Shown one piece after another: positions 1-11,239 of a stretch of DNA of 64,000 nucleotides. The position numbers and the translations under genes are program-made. Under the pieces are notes generated by a model. The model searched no databases. It was given only the letters and a program-made list of their open reading frames with translations, and was not told the origin of the DNA. The DNA is from Aspidiotus rigidus (taxonomy: Eukaryota; Arthropoda; Insecta; Hemiptera; Diaspididae), in the NCBI GenBank assembly GCA_035079385.1, contig JAVHKY010000071.1, positions 2,172,001 through 2,236,000 on the forward strand. The letters are read 5' to 3'. Positions within the stretch are counted from its first letter, which is position 1. The number at the start of each line of letters is the position of its first letter.

Positions 1-447
1 CCTAATTCGTAAAATTGGCTGCTTTTTTGCCGAATTCATGAAATCGGCAACAGCATTGCCAAATTTGGTATTTTGCTTGTTTTCATGTCTCCAGAAGAAG
101 AAACAGCTACAGAAGGACCTCGAAAATTAAGTTACAGTACTTGAGAATCGTTTTGCTGGAAAAATTGATCATTAAAATCGTTTTAGGAGGTTCTGAACCC
201 CTACAAAGCGTCCTGTGCTGAACCAACTTTGGAAAAGAAATTGAGCAAGAGTAAAAACTCTCACTTGAAATTATTTTGTATAATTTAATCAGATATTCTT
301 GGAAAAACTTCATGAACATTGAAATTCTTTCAAAAAGACTTGGGAGGGGTTTAAATTTGATTAGGAAAGCTTTGAGTTCACAAATTCGGCAATGCTGTTG
401 CTAATTTCATGAATTCGGCAAAAAAGCTGCCGATTTCACGAATTAGG
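1..447. repeat. Foldback/MITE-like element with ~65-bp inverted arms
   Basis: The first ~66 bases and 383-447 are near-perfect reverse complements; both arms carry CCTAATTCGT, GCTTTTTTGCCGAATTCATG and CAACAGCATTGCC. The spacer of about 315 bp shows no credible gene. This is the form of a non-autonomous inverted-repeat element. The left end coincides with the window edge, so the true terminus and target duplication cannot be read. Confidence 0.75.
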
Positions 448-834
448 CAATTACACGAATCCCGCGTAACATATACAAAATATCAAAATTCCAAAAATTA
501 AATTAATTTTATTGATAAAATTGCGCAACCGCGTAATTTGGAGGTTACAATTGATAACGTTTTTCACGCAGTTTTTTAACTTGAAATCACACTTTGAAAA
601 TTCAAAGATACGATGTTCATGAGTAAATTTGGGTGTGCAATCGCCAAAACTAGATTCCTCATTTGTTTTGCAAAGAAGAGATCGTGGAGTGCAATTGTCT
701 CGAGTATCACTGAACCTTTTTCTGACGCTTCTAAATGGAGAGATATGATAGAAGTATTGGGTAAAAATTCCCAAATTGTATAGTAAATAACACTGTCATC
801 ATGAATTCACAAGTTAGACCAGAAATTTTTGCCA

Positions 835-1500
835 AACACTTTGCAAACATTGAATTCCAACCGCTCCACCTCCTTTCTACTTCACCAACTAAAATGCGAA
901 TCTGGCTCTATTAATTATTATGAATCCCTAAACAACTGCACCTCTTATCTTGTATCTCCTCTCGCTTTTCAATGCCTTCATGATCCCGAATATTGAAAAC
1001 TAGCCTAAATCCTTTCGCTTCCAAAACATAATATGAATTCATCAGTACAAGAGTTCTCTCAACCTATTGCCGTGCGCGTCTTAAATAAACTTCTCCAATA
1101 AATCATGAATAATATACTTTCAAGGTTTCAAAATCGAAAAAATCTATTCAGTCACTAGCAGACTTTCAAAATCAAATTACAAGAGCTCTCCTTTCTAACT
1201 TTTCCTTGTACAAAATTTTTTTCGATCTTCAACAAGCATATCCACGAGTTTGGAGGCAATAAATGTCATATGCAAAAAATGTACGATTTTGGAATCAAAA
1301 ATAATCTCCCTGAAATTCTACACAGCTTCTCACAAGACCGTCCCCTTTCCAACAATTCAATCAACCTCTTACCAGGATACCGTTGGGTCACATTAACTCT
1401 CCCAAATTATGCGGTAGACGCTCTGACTGAACAGGCAACTTTTTTTCCCAGTATAGCGAACCCTATAGCTACACCCACAAGAGAGTTGAAAACTTGAATC
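835..1500 (+). pseudogene. Decayed non-LTR retrotransposon RT fragment
   Basis: Conceptual translation in shifting frames gives a run resembling the RT fingers/palm of Jockey/CR1-type elements. About 1130-1260 reads as a helix ending FFDLQQAYPRVWRQ, corresponding to the usual FFDxxKAYDxVWR block that holds the first catalytic aspartate. About 1270-1350 reads DFGIKNNLPEILHSF, the next conserved segment. Stops and frame changes occur throughout, so it cannot encode an enzyme. No tail or target duplication was found. The family level (non-LTR RT) is fairly secure; the clade is not. Confidence 0.6.
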
Positions 1501-2285
1501 AATCCGGCTAAAACTTATTGTTCATCTATAATTTTTGAACACTGGTATAAAAATCAGAAAGAACAAAATAATAAATAAAAATTATGAAAATTAATTTAAA
1601 ACGAACGTACTTTCTTTGGTCCTCATTGAACAGAGAATTTAAACGGCTTCTATTTTCGAGAGTAATATTATTATTATACTCGTACTTAGAGAAATCGCGG
1701 GTCATGAGCTTATGCTTTATTATAATTTCAATAATATAGATTTCGACAACTTTTAATTTTCTTTTGTGAAAGTTATTTTTTTTATTGCTATTTGAAGTCC
1801 TTTGAAAATTATGGCCAGCATCTAAGAAGTTTTTTATCAAAATTTCTATTTACACTTGTACGTATTTCTACTTAGTCTGATGAAAGGAACTTGTGATATT
1901 TCAGGTGGGAAGAGCTTTCTTTTTTTTATTTTTCAAAATCAACAATTCTATTTCTCTTGAAAATCGAGCAATGTTAACATCAACTCGCGAAAATTTGATG
2001 AGAATAATAGGGACGCACGTGTAAAAACTAAACGCTCATGACTGCAGATTTCTTTTTCACGGTTTTCAAAAATATCACATTGAAATACAGTAGTTAGCCG
2101 CTCAAACAAATAAGCTTCCTTTAGTGACTGTTTAATATAGTTATCTGAAGTTTTCAAACGGATAAAATTCGTAACAAACAAACACTTGTACATGAAACAA
2201 TTCCTTTGTGATGCACGTTTCCTTTAAATTATACTCGTACGTTCCAATCGCTCGAGATAGAGGTGCGCGATCTAAAATACATGAA
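1501..2285. other. AT-rich stretch without recognisable gene
   Basis: Only short frames without recognisable motifs occur here. I see no clear repeat structure and no RNA gene. Confidence 0.5.
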
Positions 2286-2295
2286 AAAATATGTT

Positions 2296-2640
2296 TTCAG
2301 TTGTTGAGGTGCCCAGCCAAGCACTTCTTCTTCCGCGCGGTGTTGTCAAGAATTCACCACTTTCAGTGGGCACCTAAACGTTATTCTTTTATATATTTTG
2401 TATTAGCATGTAGCGCCCCCTCGTTATAAATACTTAGCACTATTTTGACTATAAGTGTATAAACATGGTCCTAGTGGTGCCCAGACAAAAATTCGTTTTT
2501 ACACGTTTCACGACCCCACCATGCATTTCCGACGATTTACATTGAAAAACGCTGTGGTGCCCGATTCGGGCACCTCAGCGTATTTTTCGGGCACCACTAT
2601 GACTATGTATACTTAAAACGGGCACCACAATGACTAAAAC
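2296..2640. repeat. Cluster of inverted GGTGCCC/GGGCACC motifs
   Basis: The words GGTGCCC and GGGCACC recur in both orientations. A short hairpin lies at about 2301-2375, and a looser one pairs CATGGTCCTAGTGGTGCCC (about 2464) with GGGCACCACTATGACTATG (about 2588). This is MITE-like, but the outer ends are not clear. Confidence 0.45.
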
Positions 2641-2669
2641 TAAAGATATATACATATATATCTTTTTTT

Positions 2670-2782
2670 GCTAGTTGTGATCTAGGACCCCTAAAACGTC
2701 GAGAAAGTTCATTGCCCACTCCCCCTGTTGACCTTCCTACGGGTGTAATATCTCACTTTTCTAGTTAGAAAAGTCGGTAAAA
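2670..2782. repeat. Dispersed repeat, copy 1 (113 bp)
   Basis: The segment from GCTAGTTGTGATCTAGGACC to AAGTCGGTAAAA recurs at 23548-23660 with only two mismatches in 113 bp. A more decayed relative lies near 21520-21640. Both good copies follow an AT-dinucleotide run and a T-tract. The element type is unknown. Confidence 0.85.
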
Positions 2783-2802
2783 ATGTTTACGTAAGAAGCG
2801 TG

Positions 2803-3238
2803 CGATGTGGCTGTTAAAAGCAATTTTATGATTGATTATTGTTCTACACACTCGGACGAATAAATTTAGCCTGTATGCCCATTTTCCTTGTCCCCGTTTT
2901 CCGAGGTTCCACCCCCCAAATCATGAAACCCCTTCTATCTCTAAAAGTATTGACTTTTTTGAAAAAGTTTTCAGATAAAAGTTGTTCATTCATATCTCCT
3001 CTTCAACTTTGCCTATTATCAAAATTTAATTTGGAGCAGCCTTTACGCCTCAAATTTGAAAAAATGTGTTCAAAAAAATATCAAAATCACGTTTTTTGCA
3101 TTTTTCATGGAAAATTTCAGACATAGAACAAAATTTATGAGGACAAATAGTTCTTAGAATTTAATTTCCTTTCAAACAAGCAATATGATGACCACATCCC
3201 CTCTCCCTCCTTAATTCGTAGGATCCACTCCCCTCCTT
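2803..3238. repeat. Left terminal inverted repeat of the Academ-like element
   Basis: Reverse complement of 8383-8821 with small indels. The outer tip reads CGATGTGGCTGTTAAAAGC. The arm contains ACACACTCGGACG and CATCCCCTCTCCC, both matched in the right arm. No gene is carried in the arm itself. Confidence 0.9.
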
Positions 3239-3371
3239 AATCAAGTGTCAAGCTTATATTTCGCAAAAAATTTTCAAAAAAAATGATTCTTGAGAACTGC
3301 TTTCACATTCAATTGAAAATTCTTTATTATACTCGTAAGCACATGAAATCAATGAACATCTTATACCTAGC

Positions 3372-4295
3372 TTATATACTATAAAATTCATTGTCTTCTT
3401 CTTCACTCGTCTCACTTCCATCATACTCGTTTTCTGCGTCGCTACCTCCGTTGATGTGCTGATTGTTTTCGGATTCCGCATTCCACGCGCAAAGTTCGGA
3501 GCAGTTGATTTTATTTTTGAAGCAGCCACATTTGCCGTAGCACTTTTTGCGGCATCCGCATTTAACCAATTCGATTACTGCTGAGGGCGCTGGATTTTCA
3601 CTTGTGGTGGTCGCTCTGTAACCTCCTTTGCCATCAATATCCCAACCATAGTCTTTGGGATCTGCACTTTCGAATGTACAGTCTTTATTGAAATCTCTAG
3701 CTGAACCTGGAAAACTTTCGTTCGCATGACCCCATATGTACGAGACATAATTCGCTCTTCGGACATGTTGCTTAAATGCGGCAGGAGTAGGGGGTAAATC
3801 TTCGGCTCGGCAACTTTCATTTGAATACAAGAACCACCTTAACTCTCCCAACGTGTTTATCTTTTTGTGCTTAAATATTTGATACAACAATTTTTGTAGA
3901 TTGATGTAGGAGGTAGGTTTCAAAGGAATGTTGTACAAATCGTTTAAATGACATAATTCGTTTTCATCAGCTTGGAGGAAGAAATTGAAACACCAATCTT
4001 TAGTTTTTCCTGAGAATTTTCCGCTCACATCGGTTCCTGTGAATGCGTGAAAAGCTAGTACAGCTTGACATCGAGCGTCACCAAGACTTTCATGAGCCAA
4101 ACTGAGAGAAATGATTCGTTGATTCTTACCAGATCCATACGTTATAAACGTATTGTTGGGAAGAAATTTCTTGTAAAAGTGAATTAGCAACATTAAAACA
4201 TCGGTATCTGAAGCCAAGACACTAAGAGAAGCGTCTTTTTCTACAGTCGATGCATGCAAAATGATGAGCGTATCAGCTTCCTCGTGTCCATGAAT
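3372..4295 (-). pseudogene. C-terminal part of Academ-like transposase: XPG-like nuclease plus CXC cluster
   Basis: A 295-codon open frame (4259-3372), extended upstream through a frame break near 4262-4295 that reads HGHEEADTLIIL. The acidic motifs EEADT, SDTDVLMLL and GTDVSGKF have the order and spacing of the XPG-I/FEN/PIN nuclease core, where such aspartates and glutamates bind metal. After a linker, residues ~225-260 form a cysteine cluster (CGCRKKCYGKCGCF, then CSELC) like CXC/tesmin-type zinc-binding repeats. The tail is acidic (ETSEEEDNEF). In the element this is the 3' end of the gene, read toward the left inverted repeat. The catalytic residues look intact although the gene upstream is broken. 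Confidence 0.7.
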
Positions 4296-4298
4296 TTT

Positions 4299-4894
4299 TT
4301 AATTCTTTTGTACATCACAATTTCCTTGGGTCAAATTTTCGTGAATAACCATAATCTTCTTCTCTGGCTTAGGCAACATTTTGGTGTATTCCATAACTTC
4401 ACACACAATCAGCTGAATAATCTCTTTTTTCGTCTGAAAATGACTTAACAAATCTTTCAGAGGGATATTTTTAATACTACTCGCTGGTGTTAATTTATAG
4501 TAAGTCGAAATTCCGTTCGCTCTTTTTTTTCTGGTTAGGTTCTTCAAAGAATTATGAATATACCTATCGAAAACAAGCCTCACTTCCTCAAAATTTTGAA
4601 TGATTTGAATAAATTTTTGCCTGACGGTCGTTAAGAAATCCCTCATTCTAACCATTTGGTCCGTTTTAGTGAGTGTATGGACCAAGGCCATACCATCAAT
4701 TATGACAACTTTCTATTAGTAAAACAGTTGTTGAATGGAGAATTTAAAGCTGAACCAGTTATTGACGTCTCATATTGTTTTTTCTTCATTAGGTCCTCTA
4801 ACCTGTGCACCCTTTTGGATTTGTCAGAAGCCAAGAGTAAAGATCCATCACTAGCAAATAAAGATCGAGGTATTACACTGAATTCATAATACAT
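4299..4894 (-). pseudogene. Academ-like transposase, penultimate segment (two frames)
   Basis: Two frames, 4894-4700 and 4691-4299, continue the gene. The first holds EFSVIPRSLFASDGSL followed by DKSKRVHRLE. The second begins with MALVHTL (in an IDGMALV-like context) and contains VRLVFDRYIHNSLKNLTRKK, then LKDLLSHF. I recognise this order from a repeated animal protein family that ends in the nuclease/CXC part found downstream. Start codons in these frames are artefacts of broken reading frames. Function on its own is unknown; it probably links the transposase core to the nuclease. Confidence 0.6.
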
Positions 4895-5089
4895 TATTGC
4901 TTCTTTTATATCTAGCTCAGGGCGACTCCTTGCTGCTATGACAAACCTTTAAAGGAGGTTCCTCTCTTTCTTCATTTTAATAGCTTCGTCCTTGACTTGT
5001 ACTTCTTGCACGAAATTTTTCTTAGAAAATGTCTTCAATTTACGTTTCTTTATTGGACCCCAAATTGAGCTTGTTCCCTTGTTCAATCG

Positions 5090-5559
5090 TTATTCAACAA
5101 AACTCTCAAAAAGTTCTTGTCCTATGGTATCTCTTTCTATCATGTCAAGTTTAATTTCATTTGGCATCACTTCATTCGTTATTAAATTATACGAGTTCTC
5201 ATCCTCTGACTGATTTTCAAAAGGATTACCGTGCATCTTCAAGACTTTGTACAAATTTGAAGCTTGCTTCAAAATTCGTTTCAACTTTCCACCAGTTTTT
5301 TCATGATGAATTGATTCCGAGTTTCGACTATTCGATGACAACAAATATTTTTCAAATCTTTCGGTTATATATTCAGCATTTCAGGAGCTATAAAAAAAAA
5401 TCGATCTAATGCTTTGATATCTTGCGTAATACCTACTATACCACCTTGCACTTTCAATTTTCTATTTTCATGCTCGAGGGCATGGTCACAGCCAATAGTA
5501 GTGAACGGAACAGAATTCTTAGTTATGCCAAATTTTCCATCACAAAAAGCATTCCACAA
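5090..5559 (-). pseudogene. Academ-like transposase, middle segment (two frames)
   Basis: Frames 5559-5365 and 5344-5090 lie between the large core and the IDGMALV-like segment. The first contains FTTIGCDHALEHENR, a DHxLExxN-type block that in this family follows the core, as a DxxHEQxNK-like motif does in others. The second contains NPFENQ and a stretch of acidic and aliphatic residues. They are collinear with the rest of the broken gene. The catalytic role of the first block is inferred, not known. Confidence 0.5.
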
Positions 5560-5656
5560 GGACGGATTATTTTTTTCGACGTTTTTCGTGGTAGTAATCG
5601 ACTATAATTCAAATAATCGTGTGCAAAAAAATATTTACATAGCAGCTCGGTGGTCA

Positions 5657-7435
5657 TTAAATGCAATGAAAAATTATTAATTCTCGTGGCTTTATAATGA
5701 ATTGAAGTAAAATTAAAAACTGTTTCATATAATTCAAAATGAATCGCCCAGTTGGAAATTCTTTATTTTCTGAATTAGATGAAAATATTTTGTCAAAAAG
5801 ATCGTCTAATTTTTCCGCTTTATTTTCTATAAAATTTTGGAATCTTTCTTTTCCGTCTTCATCATTTTCGAATAAAAATGAATTTATATCTGAAAATATA
5901 CTAAAGATAAAAGAATCACTCGGAAAACTATCCAAAAACAACCAATAGAAAGTCATAAAAGTGATGAAATGGGCCTCTAAACAGCGGTACATGTTCTTCC
6001 CATCTAGTATTTGGCCAACAATTCTCGACGAATATAATCCTGCTTCTATCCACGCTTGGTCAACTCCGCTACATTCTATGTAGCTACCCAGAGCAGAAAG
6101 AGCCCAAAACACCACATGTAATTCTCCAGGTCTGAAAAAGAAATCCTTCTTAATATCTTCCTGAGCAACCCATAAACGCATTGCCATATCATACAACTGC
6201 ATATCAAATGACATCACGGTCAAACTGCCGGGATTAATCATGTCATTCATGGTTTTTCCGCGCATTATGGTAGTGAATAATACATCATAATTTGTGGGCG
6301 GGTGCCTCAAAATTGGAGCAATTAAAGACACGCTGGTGAGAGGACTGGAGCGGCTCAACGTTGAGTGGAAAGCAGACCAAGTACCGAATATCATTTTTTC
6401 TTTCGAAAGTGAAGTTAAAGTCCAAAGAAGATCAGTTGGAACGAATTTTTTTGTCTCCTTCTCAGCGTTCACATCATCTACCGGGAAGGGTAACTTGATT
6501 GGCAAAAGGCTAGGCTTATTACAATTCAATACATCGATTGTCATCGTAGTGTCCGAGGAGTAACTTTTACAGTCACGAGGTATAGGTATACTTTCAAAAG
6601 TTGATGTGGGACTAGAGTTGTTTTTGTTTTGAAATGCTGCGAGAACTGTTCCATGTAAAGTATCTGATCCACTCGGTGTATTTTCTAAGAAATCAATGTC
6701 GTCTGCGGCAAACCATATAAACTCTCCTGGTTGAATACAAACTGGTAGGCAAATATTATTAGTTTCAGTGCCTCTACGCTTAATTTCACTAGCTAGCTGT
6801 GTTTCAATTTTCAGAACTTTCTTGTAAATGCAAGTTAAATTAATACTATCCAAATCATTCAGAACTTTTTTCGATCGAGTTTCTGCATGTATTTTTAATG
6901 CTAAACCAACCGACAGAGGCGTTTCTCTCTTATAATAGTCTCTCGAAAAATCACTACACAAAGATCTTCGAATTTGAGTGTCCTTTTTCACACAATTTAC
7001 GATATATTGACTTAAAATTGTACTCATAATGTCATCCACATGATCAAATTTTTCGTGTTGAACTTGTTTGGACCCATAAATGAGAAGGTTACAAAATTTT
7101 TGCAATAAAAAAGGGATTTCAAAATTGTCAGAGCTTCTGTCTAAAGACCACTTTGAACACGAACTATCGAAGATGGTACGACGCAAAATCATAGCTGCTT
7201 TTAAGAGTATGGCATAATCTTCTGATTTTTGCAAAAAATCATTAACAGCAATATCTTTTGTTTTTCTTGATGTCACAAGTTCCGGTTTATTGGTACAAGT
7301 ATTCTCGTGAAATTCTATATCAGGAACATTGATCAATAGTATTTTTTTCAGATGTTTCTTTTGATCAGAACTTTGGAACAAATTGCAGCCATTATTTTTC
7401 AAAATTTCAAGATACGTATGATTAGTTTCGTTCAT
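5657..7435 (-). pseudogene. Academ-like transposase core (592-codon open segment)
   Basis: This is the longest surviving frame of the element. Residues ~170-205 carry LALKIHAETRSKKVLND. Around 230-270 is PGEFIWFAADDIDFLENTP followed by TLHGT. Around 345-360 is a GTWSAFHS block. Around 395-410 is VMSFDMQLYDMAM, and around 430-460 a GELHVVFWAL segment followed by WIEAGLYSS. I infer that the aspartates of FAADD and SFDMQ and the glutamate of IEAGL are candidates for a DDE-type catalytic triad, because they are the most family-typical acidic positions. The methionine at 7435 follows a stop at 7449, so it is probably not the original start. The break downstream at 5657 is a nonsense or frameshift lesion. 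Confidence 0.65.
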
Positions 7436-7448
7436 ATCTAAAACACAA

Positions 7449-8133
7449 TTACTTATTCACGAATAAACTTTGTCGAACCGATTCAATAACTTCAAAATCT
7501 GAAGCTTTCAAGAGGAACTTCTGATAGTCACTCTGAAAAGAGGACTCTTTGGAAATTTCTCTTTTAGCGATTACTAAACAGGACCGATGATACTTGATTT
7601 CTAGGGCTACAGCGATTAGATCATCCTCAGAAGCAATAATATCGCTGAGTCGAACTTTCAACGAATTATTCGTGGTAGTCGAACCAATATCGCGCAACTT
7701 TTTACCATAGCACGAATTTGTACCTCATGAACGGCCTCATCTTTATCATCTTGACAAAGAACACACTTCTTACTATCAAAAAGACTCTGCCTTTTACATT
7801 TTGGATTTCCAAATATATTCTCGGAAGAGGACAACGAAGGCCGTCCCCTTCTTTTCTTCGCATCACTTGAACTCAAACTCGGATTTTCAAATTTATTTTT
7901 TAGTTAATTATTTTTTCTTCGCTCACCAAGGTAAAATAGCAGGATTGGTACCCGCACAAGGATAAGTTGATATTCGCGCTAGTCGACGAAATTAGCTCGT
8001 GGCAGACTTCACCGTACTTCGATCTCTCAGAAACTTTCTCACAAATGCGCGTATATTTTTCGAGTGTCCGCGAAAATACGGAATTTTGCTTTCGCGATAA
8101 AGCCGATAAACAAATGACACATTTACTTGCCAT
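7449..8133 (-). pseudogene. N-terminal part of Academ-like transposase (three frames)
   Basis: Frames 8133-7900, 7876-7658 and 7697-7449 read in order. The first starts MASKCVICLSAL with a possible CxxC knuckle. The second has a basic GRP-type patch (KKRRGRP, AT-hook-like) and CVLCQDD. The third contains VALEIKYHRSC, the ALExKYHxxC motif typical of this family. The paired cysteines and the KYHxxC histidine suggest a zinc-binding DNA-recognition region. Frame changes separate all three. A promoter in the right inverted repeat is likely but not visible. Confidence 0.6.
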
Positions 8134-8382
8134 AATTGAGTCTCAATAATCGAACAGAAATAGTAATTGCATTTCAAAATTGCATTCACATTCGCACTCA
8201 ATGGAATAAAACGTCATATAAAAATCACAGAAACCGCGCTGAAGATTTGTCACGAGTACACGCAGGTTAGAACTTGTCTTGGAGCACGCGCGTGCGCAAA
8301 TACGTGGCTATTTTAGTCATTTTCCTTTTCTATTGCAAAAACGAAGACAATAGGTTCGTTGCATGAACCTAATTGGTAATGA

Positions 8383-8821
8383 GTAGGGGGGTGGATCCTA
8401 CAAATTGAAAGGGGAGAGGGGATGTAGTCATGATATAGCTTGTTTGAAAGGAAATTAAATTCTAAGAACTTTTTGTTCCTATCTATTTTGTTCTATGTCT
8501 GAAATTTTTCATGAAAAATGCAAAAAACGTGATTTTAATATTTTTTTGAACACATTTTTTCAAATTTGAGGCGTAAAGAAAGGCTGCTCCAAATTAAATT
8601 TTGATAATAGGCAAAGTTGAAGAGGAGATATGAATGAACAACTTTTACCTGAAAACTTTTTCAAAAAAGTCAATACTTTTAGAGATAGAAGGGGTTTTAT
8701 GATTTCTGGGGTGGAACCTCGGAAAACGGGGACAAGGAAAAATGGGCATACAGGCTAAATTTATTCGTCCGAGTGTGTAGAACAATAATCAATCATAAAA
8801 TTGCTTTTAACAGCTACATCG
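8383..8821. repeat. Right terminal inverted repeat of the Academ-like element
   Basis: Partner of 2803-3238, with the outer tip ending CAGCTACATCG. The flanks contain AGCG on both sides (left at about 2796, right at 8822), but it is offset by two bases on the left, so a target duplication is not proven. Confidence 0.9.
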
Positions 8822-8829
8822 AGCGGACG

Positions 8830-9235
8830 GGTTTTTTTGTGCACTTGGGACCCTACTAGTTCGTGAATTATGATGTTCAAATTGTGACCAAAGTATTATT
8901 TTTTTTTCTTTCATGTATCTATCGATTAAACCTCTATGCGATTAATCGATGTTGGGTGCTTTTCACAATGTTAATGTGAGCCAAAATATCTTCTCAAGAC
9001 ATTCATATTATTGTTTCCTCTCTCCCAAAATACCTTTTTACATCTATTTTGAGTTTGGAAGAAGAAAAAATACAAATGGTAACTGACCACGGCCTAGGAA
9101 TTTTTGTGACGTTTAAGTGGTACTTACTGGTCGTTAGGGGTGGGGGTAACCATATCTATATCTGGAAATATTGCTCAACTAATGGTCCACTATAGACATA
9201 AGAAGGTTCTGTGATATAAGTATTATTTGTCATAT
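8830..9235. other. No gene recognised
   Basis: AT-rich spacer between the Academ-like element and a non-LTR fragment. No repeat pairing was noticed. Confidence 0.5.
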
Positions 9236-9236
9236 A

Positions 9237-9760
9237 TTGCATATGATAACTGAGTTTTGCATTTTTTTGAGAATTAACCTCCTGGCAATCATTATGAGAC
9301 AAACCAAATCTTTTGTCAACATGTCTGTTCTCCGCTTACTGTACCTAGTGCTTGTACGATCGCACCTGGATAGTGTAAGTGTGATATGGAGTCCAGTAGG
9401 TAAGAGGAAGTTGACAAAAATTGAACGTATTCAAAAAATGTTCACAAGATATCTCTATTTTAGAAATTTTGGATATTACGATACCTTAATTACTTATTCG
9501 GAATTGGTCCTGTGTTACGAGTCAACTACTCTAAAAGTAGAACGGAATTTGGTTTAATAATGATAGTGAGGGACATCCTGTGTGGAAAAACTGAATCGTC
9601 GTTCTTATAAAGTAAGATAAATTTCCTTGCTCCGTCTAGAATGAGTAGATTCCTCAGCACAGAACGCAGCGATTTGCGTCTGCTCCACTGCTTCGTGCCC
9701 TGTCTCCCTTGAACCGTGTTGTTAAAGAAGACCGCTCAATTGATATATTTTTTGACAGTA
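9237..9760 (+). pseudogene. 3' fragment of a non-LTR (Jockey/CR1-type) RT
   Basis: The frame 9237-9557 carries LYLVLVRSHLDSVSVIWSP, then KIERIQKMFTRYL. This is the usual thumb-region block (LxxSLVRSxLEYxSxIWxP, followed by IExVQxxFxRxL) of insect non-LTR retrotransposons. After a frameshift near 9557 the translation continues with DILCGKTESSFL and then APSRMSRFLSTERSDL, again in family order. The catalytic RT motifs upstream are absent. It is a 5'-truncated, decayed insertion with no tail visible. Confidence 0.7.
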
Positions 9761-9764
9761 GAAA

Positions 9765-10735
9765 AATGTTAGGTAGCAAGGTGACTGTGAGGCAAGTCTG
9801 AGCCTCGAAGAAGCGGTGTCCGAATGGCTAAGCCGCGAGTGTTGATATATTAAATAAAAGTGTATGTTCTTCAATTACTTCTTATTATTTCTCAAAGCAA
9901 GACACGAAAATATTATTTACATAAAATGACTAAGTTCATAAAACGGGTAAAGATTTAAAATATGAAAACGGATCTGGTTCTATACAGCAGTTACTATTCG
10001 TATTCTTCTTCTTGATGGATTGATTTTCGAGTTACATTTTACTCTCGAAGTCAATTTGTTCGAGGGCTGGTCTAAACTCTAGTTTTGGGGAGAATTCACA
10101 TTATTGGATGATTTGATTGAAATTGGTAAACATTATAAAGAGAGGGTATTGTACATCAGGTAATTGGCTTAGTGCCATATGACGTTTTATACGTCATCTC
10201 CGATACGACTCGCGCTTCGTGAATTCGTGTGATTTACGTATGAACAATAACAATGCAGCCTAACGGTAATTTTTCCGTATGTACGAAATATATCTTCGAT
10301 TAATATTTACATTATGAATTCAACTTAGTGAAACCTCGAGAATTTCTACGATCTTGTGGCGCCACATAAAATAAAGCCAAAAATGGCGTCACAGTGACGA
10401 CAGTCCTCATGAACTTGGAAACAAATTGATAATGTTTGCCCATATCTTATTCGTTCATTTTTCATTTACCTTTTTTCTTTTTTTTTCCCTCTTTTTTTTG
10501 TATCATAAATCTTTCAGTCCGTTTTTTCCGCACCCCTATGATCAAATGGCCTCCATTTGTCTGTAATTATTATTACTGCATCTATTATCAATTAATTAAT
10601 TAATTTCCTTATTTATTTTGTTTATTCTTTGAAAAAATCGGTTTGTGGCAGGGGTTGGGGGAGCTAGCGGTGGACATATTATCATTATTGTTTCTTTTTT
10701 TTGTTTTTTTTTTGAATTTTGGATTTTGTTTGTTT
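9765..10735. other. No gene recognised
   Basis: AT-rich sequence with short T-tracts near 10470-10500 and 10690-10710. Short lysine-rich frames here are only translations of T-runs on the opposite strand. Confidence 0.5.
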
Positions 10736-10740
10736 TAGTC

Positions 10741-10847
10741 TTTTTTTTTTTTTTTTTTTTTTTTCGTTTGTAGGGTGCCCTCCTGTCATTGGCCGATCGG
10801 CTGTTGGAGGGCACTCTAATATAAATAAATAAATAAATAAATAAATA
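10741..10847. repeat. T24 tract and (TAAA)n tail flanking a small hairpin
   Basis: A run of 24 T at 10741-10764 is followed by GGGTGCCCTCC...GGAGGGCACTC, which can pair, and then (TAAA)n at 10822-10847. The GAGGGCAC-hairpin plus (TAAA)n resembles the 3' end of some non-LTR elements, but no coding part was found next to it. Confidence 0.6.
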
Positions 10848-11004
10848 TTCACCCCTCTAACCCCTGACATGGACGTAGCTCCTTAGCAAAAATGATGCGA
10901 ATTAAATTAAATATTATGTAAAACTAGTCTATTACGTACCTTATTTGGGTAGGCTAATCTTGGTTGCAGTGCGAACACTATGCCTGCTCAACTTTCCTTG
11001 ACTT

Positions 11005-11226
11005 AAGAAAAAACGAAAATAAATTCCAAGTTTTATATTTACAAACCGCATAACTATATAATTGCGCGAGCGCTTTCGACACCAGGTCATTAACGAGCCG
11101 TATAAAAAACAAGTTTTATACCGCTCGTAAATGACCTGGTGTCGAAAGTGCTTGCGCAATTGTACAATTTATGCGGTTTGTGAATATAAAATTCGGAATT
11201 TATTTCGTTTATTTTCGTTTCTTCTT
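11005..11226. repeat. Hairpin MITE-like element
   Basis: Arms of about 90 bp (from about 11014 and to 11207) pair over ACCAGGTCATT, GCGCGAGCGCTTTCGACACC and AACCGCATAA. The right arm carries an extra TTATTTTCGTTTC copy near 11210-11226. The loop is short. No coding capacity is credible. Confidence 0.75.
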
Positions 11227-11239
11227 ACAATTAAAGCCG

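Larger units (their letters stand above)
2803..8821 (-). mobile_element. Academ-like DNA transposon with ~435-bp terminal inverted repeats
   Basis: Long inverted repeats (2803-3238 and 8383-8821) enclose about 5.1 kb with one broken gene on the minus strand. In order the gene shows a Cys-rich N-terminus, a KYHRSC motif, a large core with FAADD, SFDMQLY and IEAGLY blocks, an IDGMALV-like segment, an XPG/FEN-like nuclease region (EEADT, SDTDV, GTDVSGKF) and a C-terminal CXC-type cysteine cluster. A transposase joined to an XPG-like nuclease is the described hallmark of the Academ superfamily, which makes short 3-4 bp target duplications; none could be fixed here. At least five frame breaks make it inactive. 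The superfamily is assigned from memory of that architecture. Confidence 0.7.

Noticed and set aside
2788..8830. AGCG target duplication for the Academ-like element
   Set aside because: AGCG occurs on both sides but is offset by two bases from the left arm, so it is not convincing.
9803..9840. Possible tRNA A box (GTCCGAATGGCTAAGCCGC)
   Set aside because: No B box or cloverleaf follows.
10596..10870. Lysine-rich minus-strand frames
   Set aside because: They are translations of T-tracts and a (TAAA)n run; no domain.
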